Origin: a virus
IMG/VR virus record: IMGVR_UViG_3300045933_000156
Span: 1 to 35,924 of that record
Strand: one strand, 5' to 3'
Length of the DNA: 35,924 bases
Shown here in pieces: positions 31,122-35,924 of this stretch (position 1 is its first letter; the number at the start of each line of letters is the position of its first letter). The notes below the pieces were generated by a model. It worked only from the letters and a program-made list of their open reading frames with translations. It was not told the DNA's origin and did not search any database. Position numbers and translations under genes: made by a program.

Positions 31122-34100
31122 TCACCCGCCCCGCGTCAGGCAACCGGCCGCGAATTCGTAGCCGGCGCGCTCGGCCTGGGCCTGGTCGTCGATATCCCGG
31201 AGCGCCTCGAGCTCGGCGAGGCTCGCCGGGTCGTCGGCCCGGATCTGCCGGCGCACGGCGGCGAGCTCGGCCTCGAGCTCGGCCTGGCGCGCGGCATAGT
31301 CGGCCTCGGCCTGCACCCGGCCGGCAAGATCCTCGCCAGTGGCGCCGGCCTGGGCCCGTTCCTGGGCGAGCCGGGGCCCGCCCTCGGGCGCCGTGCGCGC
31401 TGGGCCTGGCACGTAAACCTGCGGCTCACCGAACACGGTGCGCAGAGTCTTGATAGCGTTGCCGTGGCTGTCGACGTCGCCCGGCGCCAGGTCGTCCCAG
31501 GTGATGACCACGGCGTCATGACCGCGGCGCTTGATCAGCGCGTTCATGGCGCGCTGCTCGCGGGCGATCTGCTCGGGCGACAGCCCGGCCTGGATCGGAT
31601 ATTGCCAGCCGGCCTCGCGCGCCAGCGCCTTGAACGCATCGTCGCTGCGGATCACCAGCGGGTTGCGGAATCCGGTGGTGGCAAGCTGCTCGATCTGCGG
31701 TCCGAAATACTCGGCGGCGGCGCGGCTGAAAGCGTAATACTTGCCGCCGCCGAGAACCGGCTCGGATATCGTGCCGTAAATCGAGCCCTTCTCGGGACGG
31801 CCATAGCCGCTGAACACAATCTCGGGCACTTCGGGCGGCAGCTTGACCGGCGTCTCGCCGGCAATCTGCGCCTTGACGTCGGCTGCCGCCGGCGCGCCGG
31901 CCTGCTGGCGGCGCTCCATCATGCGCGTGATCCAGGCCGGCCGCGGCTCGGCCGCGGCGGTCGTCACCGTCTCGACCGCCTGGCGAATGGCTGTTCCGGC
32001 CGCAGCCAAACGCTCGGCGGCCTCGGCCGGTGTCTTCGGCGCGGCGAGCGGCTCGGCGTCGAGTGGCCGATCGAGCGTGCGGCCGGGCTCGAGCTCGATC
32101 GCCTGCGCCGTCGGCTGCTCGCTCATCGGCGCCAGGTCAGGACGTTTGGCGGCGAGGATATCGGCGGCGCTCACCGGCGGCATGGCGTCGCCGAACAGGG
32201 TCGGGCCCGGCCGGGTCTGCATCGCCTGGTCGATGTAGCGCGACAGCCCGCCGGCGATGGCGCTGCGCGAGCGCAGCCGGGTCAACGGCTCGACCGCCGG
32301 CCGGCCCGGGCTGGCCGGCCGCGGCGGTTCATAGAACAGTTCGAGAAAGCCGCGGGCCTGCGGCGTGAGTTCGTCGCCGAACAGGCCGCGCTGGTCGGCG
32401 ATGGATTTGACCGCGATGTTTTCCCGGCGCGCCCGGTCGACGGCGTTCACGGCCGCGAGCAAATCCTGGGTGGTGTCGGTTTCGGCGATGATACGCCCGG
32501 CCCGCGCCTCGCCGCGCATGCGCACCCAATCGCCGGCGACGTCGTTGAGCGCGCCGGCGATCGGCCCGAGCGCCTCGGCCCGGGTTTCCACCAGCCGGGT
32601 CAGAAGCTGCGCGTCGTCATAGGCGATCGCCAGCATGGCGGCCTCGAGGCGTCGGCGGCCTTCCGGCGACAGCGCGCCGCTGGCGTCGAACAGGGTCGCC
32701 CGCTCGGCCACCGGCAGGCTGTCGGCGAACGCCCGGCGGAACGGCGCGTTGGCTTCGTTCTCGATATCGCCCGGGCGCAGCAGCTCGAGCGCAGTCTGCC
32801 GCATGCGCTGCGCATCGCTCCTGGCCTGCTCGGCGGCGGAAAACCGGGCGACGCCCGGCGTGTTGGCGTCGAGCGCAAAGCGCTGGCGCTCGGTCGGATT
32901 GAGCGGCGTCAGCCGCTCGCGCACCAGAACCGGATTGACCAGGCCGGTAAGATTGAAGCCGAGCCCGCGCAGGAAGCTGCGGTACTGGTCGCCGCCGACC
33001 AGTCCCTGCGCATAGGCCCGGGCGATGGCGAGCACCCGTGCGTTGCCGCTCTCGACCACGTTGTCGGGGCCGACGATCGGCGCGCCCTCCGCCGCCGACG
33101 GGTTGGGCCCGAGCAATTCGGGATTGAGCTCGGCGGCCATTTTCTGAATCTGCTCGCCGCTGGCGGCGCGGGTCCGCTCGCGCGGCTGCAGCGCCTGCGG
33201 ATAGAGCGGGTTCTCGGCGAGCTCGATCGTGTGGCTGGTCACGAGCCGGTCGAGGTCGATCACCTTCAGTCGGACGTCGATCGCGGTTCCGGTAACAGTG
33301 TGCGCGCGGGCCGTTTGTGCGGCAGCCGGGAATCCTTCATAGCCGCCGCCAATTGCTTCTCCAGCAGCTCCAATTGTCTGAGGTCGCTCTGGTCGATCAG
33401 CGCCACGTCGATCGCGGCGGCGCTGCCCGCCGACGCGCTTGGCGGCGGTGTGTTCAGGGACGTTGTTGCTGAACTCGGACCAGCTCGATATGCGCGGGTC
33501 ATTCTTGAACGCCTCGAAATTGTTGCGGGGATTGTCGCCCATGGCCAGCACGGCGTCGGGATCGGTGAAGCGCCGGATCCGGTTGAAGCGGGTAATGACG
33601 CGTTGCACCGCCTTCTCGAGCGGCAGGTCGACGAAATGCAGATGCACGTCGTAGCCCGCCTGCACCAGCGCGTTGATCCGCTTCTCGATGCTCTCGCGCG
33701 CATTGCCGGTGATCGGCAGCACCACGTTGTCGCCGTTGATCAGCGCCCGCGCCAGCACGCGCCGCGCCACCTCGTCGGCCTCCTGCTGCGTCGCCAGGCT
33801 GCCGAGGCCGGCGCGATATTCCGGGATCAGCTCCTTGATCCGCTCGGCGTCAATCTCGAGCGCGCCATGCGCGGTTTTGAGGTTGCCGGTGATGGCCGAC
33901 GATTTGCCCGAGCCGGGCAGGCCGATCACAATGTCGCCGCGCATCTGCTTGAACGCCGCGCCCTTGCCATAGGCTTCGCCTTCCCACAAATCGCGGTCGC
34001 GCTGGCGCGAAGGCGTGTCGACCATGGTCGACGGCAGGGCCTGCGCCTGGCGGCGGGCCTCGAGGATCTCGGCCGGCAGCGCCTCGCCCATGCGCCAGGT

Positions 34101-35015
34101 CGGCTCGGTGTCGAGCGTGCCCTCGACATTGACGCGCCGCCCGGTCGCCATATCGGCGACGCCCGCGCGCATGGCGCGCTCTTTGCCGTCCTGCTCGATG
34201 CGGTTGAGCTGCACCGGCGTGCGGGCCCGGTCCTCGCTCGCCGTATCGCGGGCCCAGGCGCTGATGCCGAGCCGGTCGCCGACGGCGCCGCCGACGGAAT
34301 GCAGCCCGCCGCCGAGAAAGCCGCCAAAGGCGAGATTCATCATGCTGTCGACGGCGCCGTAATCGGCCCGTTCCTGGCGCGCCGCGCCATAGATCAGCGG
34401 CTCGACCACGGCGGCGCCGGCGACGCCCTCGGCCGCGCCCAGGCCGGCCCGGGTGAGAAAGCGCCCGCCGGCGCCGGCGGCGCCGCGCAGGGCCTGCAGG
34501 TAGCGCGCCTGCGATACGATCGGAATGAACGACGAGGCGATGTTGGCGGGATCCGCCAGGCTGGCCAGCAGCCCGGCCGCGGCCTGGGTGGCAAAGCCAC
34601 CGATGCCGCCCGGGCCGCGCCGCATGATATCGCGCCGGGCAATCTCGTCGCGTTTGAGCTCGACCAGCTCCTGCGCCATGAGCTCGGGCACCTGGCCCAT
34701 GCCGATGAAGCTCAGCTCGCCCGGGATGCCGTAGCGGTTCTCCGCTTCCTCGCTCGACAGAATCCGGCTCGGCCGCTTGGCCGGCTCCCACACCTCGCCG
34801 GAAAACGCCTCCTGCCCGGTCATGGGGTCGACCACCAGATGCGGGAAATAGCTGTCGCGCTGCACCACGCGATAGAGCGACGGCACCGGGTTGCGGACCA
34901 GCCCTTCCTCGCCGCTGGCCTTGAACAGGTCGCTGTACGAGGTCGGCATGCCGGCGAGCCCACGGGCCCAGACTTCCTCATTGCGCTCGAGCGGGGCCGA
35001 CCAGATGTTCGCCAT
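31122..35015 (-). CDS. Polyvalent virion protein: Zeta-kinase, ddrB-like ParB and ADP-ribosyltransferase-like regions
   Basis: A 1297-codon gene. The first 250 residues hold hydrophobic Ala/Gly-rich stretches (FATQAAAGLLASLADPANIA), as in ejected core proteins. A Zeta-toxin-like kinase starts at about residue 360 with Walker A GLPGSGKSS and continues through LEIDAERIKELIPEYRAG. A ddrB-like ParB region spans about 575-735 (VTSHTIELAENPLYPQALQP, GAPIVGPDNVVESGNARVLA). An ADP-ribosyltransferase-like region spans about 1060-1175 (GSIYGTISEPVLGGGKYYAF, AEYFG, RRGHDAVVITWDD). The C terminus is a coiled coil. Such polyvalent proteins are thought to act on host targets after ejection. Codon third positions suggest a frameshift pair near 33310 and 33430. 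Confidence 0.8.
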   Translation of the reverse strand: MANIWSAPLERNEEVWARGLAGMPTSYSDLFKASGEEGLVRNPVPSLYRVVQRDSYFPHLVVDPMTGQEAFSGEVWEPAKRPSRILSSEEAENRYGIPGELSFIGMGQVPELMAQELVELKRDEIARRDIMRRGPGGIGGFATQAAAGLLASLADPANIASSFIPIVSQARYLQALRGAAGAGGRFLTRAGLGAAEGVAGAAVVEPLIYGAARQERADYGAVDSMMNLAFGGFLGGGLHSVGGAVGDRLGISAWARDTASEDRARTPVQLNRIEQDGKERAMRAGVADMATGRRVNVEGTLDTEPTWRMGEALPAEILEARRQAQALPSTMVDTPSRQRDRDLWEGEAYGKGAAFKQMRGDIVIGLPGSGKSSAITGNLKTAHGALEIDAERIKELIPEYRAGLGSLATQQEADEVARRVLARALINGDNVVLPITGNARESIEKRINALVQAGYDVHLHFVDLPLEKAVQRVITRFNRIRRFTDPDAVLAMGDNPRNNFEAFKNDPRISSWSEFSNNVPEHTAAKRVGGQRRRDRRGADRPERPQTIGAAGEAIGGGYEGFPAAAQTARAHTVTGTAIDVRLKVIDLDRLVTSHTIELAENPLYPQALQPRERTRAASGEQIQKMAAELNPELLGPNPSAAEGAPIVGPDNVVESGNARVLAIARAYAQGLVGGDQYRSFLRGLGFNLTGLVNPVLVRERLTPLNPTERQRFALDANTPGVARFSAAEQARSDAQRMRQTALELLRPGDIENEANAPFRRAFADSLPVAERATLFDASGALSPEGRRRLEAAMLAIAYDDAQLLTRLVETRAEALGPIAGALNDVAGDWVRMRGEARAGRIIAETDTTQDLLAAVNAVDRARRENIAVKSIADQRGLFGDELTPQARGFLELFYEPPRPASPGRPAVEPLTRLRSRSAIAGGLSRYIDQAMQTRPGPTLFGDAMPPVSAADILAAKRPDLAPMSEQPTAQAIELEPGRTLDRPLDAEPLAAPKTPAEAAERLAAAGTAIRQAVETVTTAAAEPRPAWITRMMERRQQAGAPAAADVKAQIAGETPVKLPPEVPEIVFSGYGRPEKGSIYGTISEPVLGGGKYYAFSRAAAEYFGPQIEQLATTGFRNPLVIRSDDAFKALAREAGWQYPIQAGLSPEQIAREQRAMNALIKRRGHDAVVITWDDLAPGDVDSHGNAIKTLRTVFGEPQVYVPGPARTAPEGGPRLAQERAQAGATGEDLAGRVQAEADYAARQAELEAELAAVRRQIRADDPASLAELEALRDIDDQAQAERAGYEFAAGCLTRGG

Positions 35016-35016
35016 G

Positions 35017-35924
35017 TCAGCCGGTGCCCTTCGGCCAGAATTTCGCCAGCTCGTCGCGCCGGCGGTTGGCCAGGCCCTCGAGCCGCTCGCCCTTGCGCGT
35101 GTTGACGTAAGCCATGAACCGCTCGCGCGCCTTGCCGAGCTCGCCGGCGGCAATCAGGCCGCGGAGATTGAGCGAGCCGTCTTCGTTGTAATTGCGCCGG
35201 CGGTCGCCGGGCGACAAATCCATATGCAGCCAGGAACCGCCGGTGTTGAAGGCGAGCGACGCCAGCGCGTTGCGGATGCCGGCCGGCAGATTGGGATTGA
35301 TGCGGTCGATTTCGGCGAGATAGCCGTCGAGCGACTGCACCAGCTCGCGGCGCGCCTCGGGCTCGGTGATGGTGGCGCGGCCACGGGCCGGCGTGCCGTA
35401 GCCGATATTGTCGCCGACCACATCGAAGAATTTGTTGGGCTGGAACTTCTCCCATTGCATGACGTGCTCGAGCAAACCGGCCGGCAATTCTGCCCGGGCG
35501 CCGGCGGCGGCTTTTGGCGCGGGCGCCGCGGGCGCCGGCTCGGCCGGCGGCGCGTACCACGGGCGGGCCTCGGGCAGGGTGCGCGGGATCACCTGGCGCG
35601 AGCCGGCGCCGCCCTGGCGCAGCACGGCCTCGAGCGGCGGCGCCGGCGTGTCGCCGAACATGGCGCGCTGCGTCTCGTCGGGGCCGGCGGTCAACGGCAT
35701 GTTCTTGGCGTCGGCGCCCTTGAAGCCGAGCGGCTCGAGCCGGGTCCGCGGATTGAGCGCGGCGGCATAGGCGGCGAGCTGCTTGCCATAGGCATTAGCG
35801 GCGACCTGGCTCTTGAACTTGCCCAGGTGCTGCCCGGTCGTCTTGTAGGACTCGATCGCCCGCTCGGCGGTGAGCTGCTCGCCATCGGGCCCGATGGTCG
35901 ACAGCAGCACCTCCTGGCCGTCGA
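35017..35924 (-). CDS. Internal virion protein with C-terminal lysozyme; C-terminal part, continues from position 1
   Basis: The C-terminal 302 codons of the gene that begins at 2305. The edge reads DGQEVLLSTIGPDGEQ, which completes the FNVD seen at position 1. A linker rich in Pro and Ala follows (PPAEPAPAAPAPKAAAG). From about 150 residues before the end there is a lysozyme of GH24 type: VMQWEKFQPNKFFDVVGDNI then GYGTP, with the expected Glu and, nine positions later, Asp. The usual Thr before IGYG is Asn here, with one residue less spacing, so activity may be altered. It probably loosens peptidoglycan during DNA entry. The next gene starts one base after the stop. Confidence 0.85.
   Translation of the reverse strand, partial: DGQEVLLSTIGPDGEQLTAERAIESYKTTGQHLGKFKSQVAANAYGKQLAAYAAALNPRTRLEPLGFKGADAKNMPLTAGPDETQRAMFGDTPAPPLEAVLRQGGAGSRQVIPRTLPEARPWYAPPAEPAPAAPAPKAAAGARAELPAGLLEHVMQWEKFQPNKFFDVVGDNIGYGTPARGRATITEPEARRELVQSLDGYLAEIDRINPNLPAGIRNALASLAFNTGGSWLHMDLSPGDRRRNYNEDGSLNLRGLIAAGELGKARERFMAYVNTRKGERLEGLANRRRDELAKFWPKGTG

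Noticed and set aside
27384-35105. A 2573-codon open frame on the plus strand opposite the polyvalent, LPD38-like and fibre genes
   Set aside because: Extreme GC content removes stops from the complementary frame. The translation is Arg/His/Ala/Gly-rich without domains, while the minus strand shows recognisable proteins.
1-35924. tRNA or rRNA genes
   Set aside because: I looked for cloverleaf-like stretches with a T-loop GGTTCGAATCC pattern and found none.

Overview
The window is the genome of a small temperate phage with a T7-like (podovirus-type) virion, in free or circular form. The DNA is very GC-rich outside a few short control regions, which points to a high-GC proteobacterial host. 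An alphaproteobacterium is my best guess, but that is inference. The two window ends lie inside one gene. The minus-strand frame that runs off position 1 continues in phase from position 35924, and both ends carry the same 6 bp. The window therefore looks like a complete circular or circularly permuted genome opened inside a virion gene. It is not an integrated prophage, because the integrase region sits internally at 23.7-25.7 kb.

Layout. A short plus-strand block (23762-25695) holds an excisionase-like HTH protein, a tyrosine integrase and a small exported protein, and ends at a good intrinsic terminator. Almost everything else is read leftward. A Cro-like HTH gene (23413-23625) and an AT-rich control region are followed by a replication operon: two small proteins, a Toprim primase and a P-loop helicase (22983-19441). 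Next comes a 455-bp gene-free segment with a 261-bp symmetric palindrome and six copies of a 9-bp iteron, the best origin (or pac) candidate. Packaging and head genes follow: small terminase, large terminase, a two-helix membrane protein, several small accessory genes including a RyR-domain protein, portal, a Bbp19-like protein, scaffold, an unknown 721-aa protein, three small ORFs, an MT-A70 methyltransferase, an HNH-AP2 homing endonuclease, major capsid and a decoration-like protein. The T7-like tail and core series comes next: tubular protein A, tubular protein B, a gp14-like core protein, and a core protein with a C-terminal lysozyme that spans the window ends. It ends with a 1297-aa polyvalent protein (Zeta-kinase, ParB-like and ADP-ribosyltransferase-like regions), an 870-aa LPD38-like protein, the tail fibre and a one-helix membrane protein at 26253.

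How it fits together. The genes form a nearly gapless relay with many ATGA or GTGA overlaps, which implies long polycistronic transcripts and translational coupling. I see no phage RNA polymerase and no DNA polymerase, so transcription and synthesis should rely on the host, with the phage primase and helicase acting at its own origin. I also see no classical CI repressor and no separate endolysin. The only muramidase-like domain is fused to a virion protein. The most interesting points are the iteron palindrome, the polyvalent virion protein with an apparent double frameshift, the unknown 721-aa protein between scaffold and capsid, and the shared operators at the Cro-like and integrase promoters.
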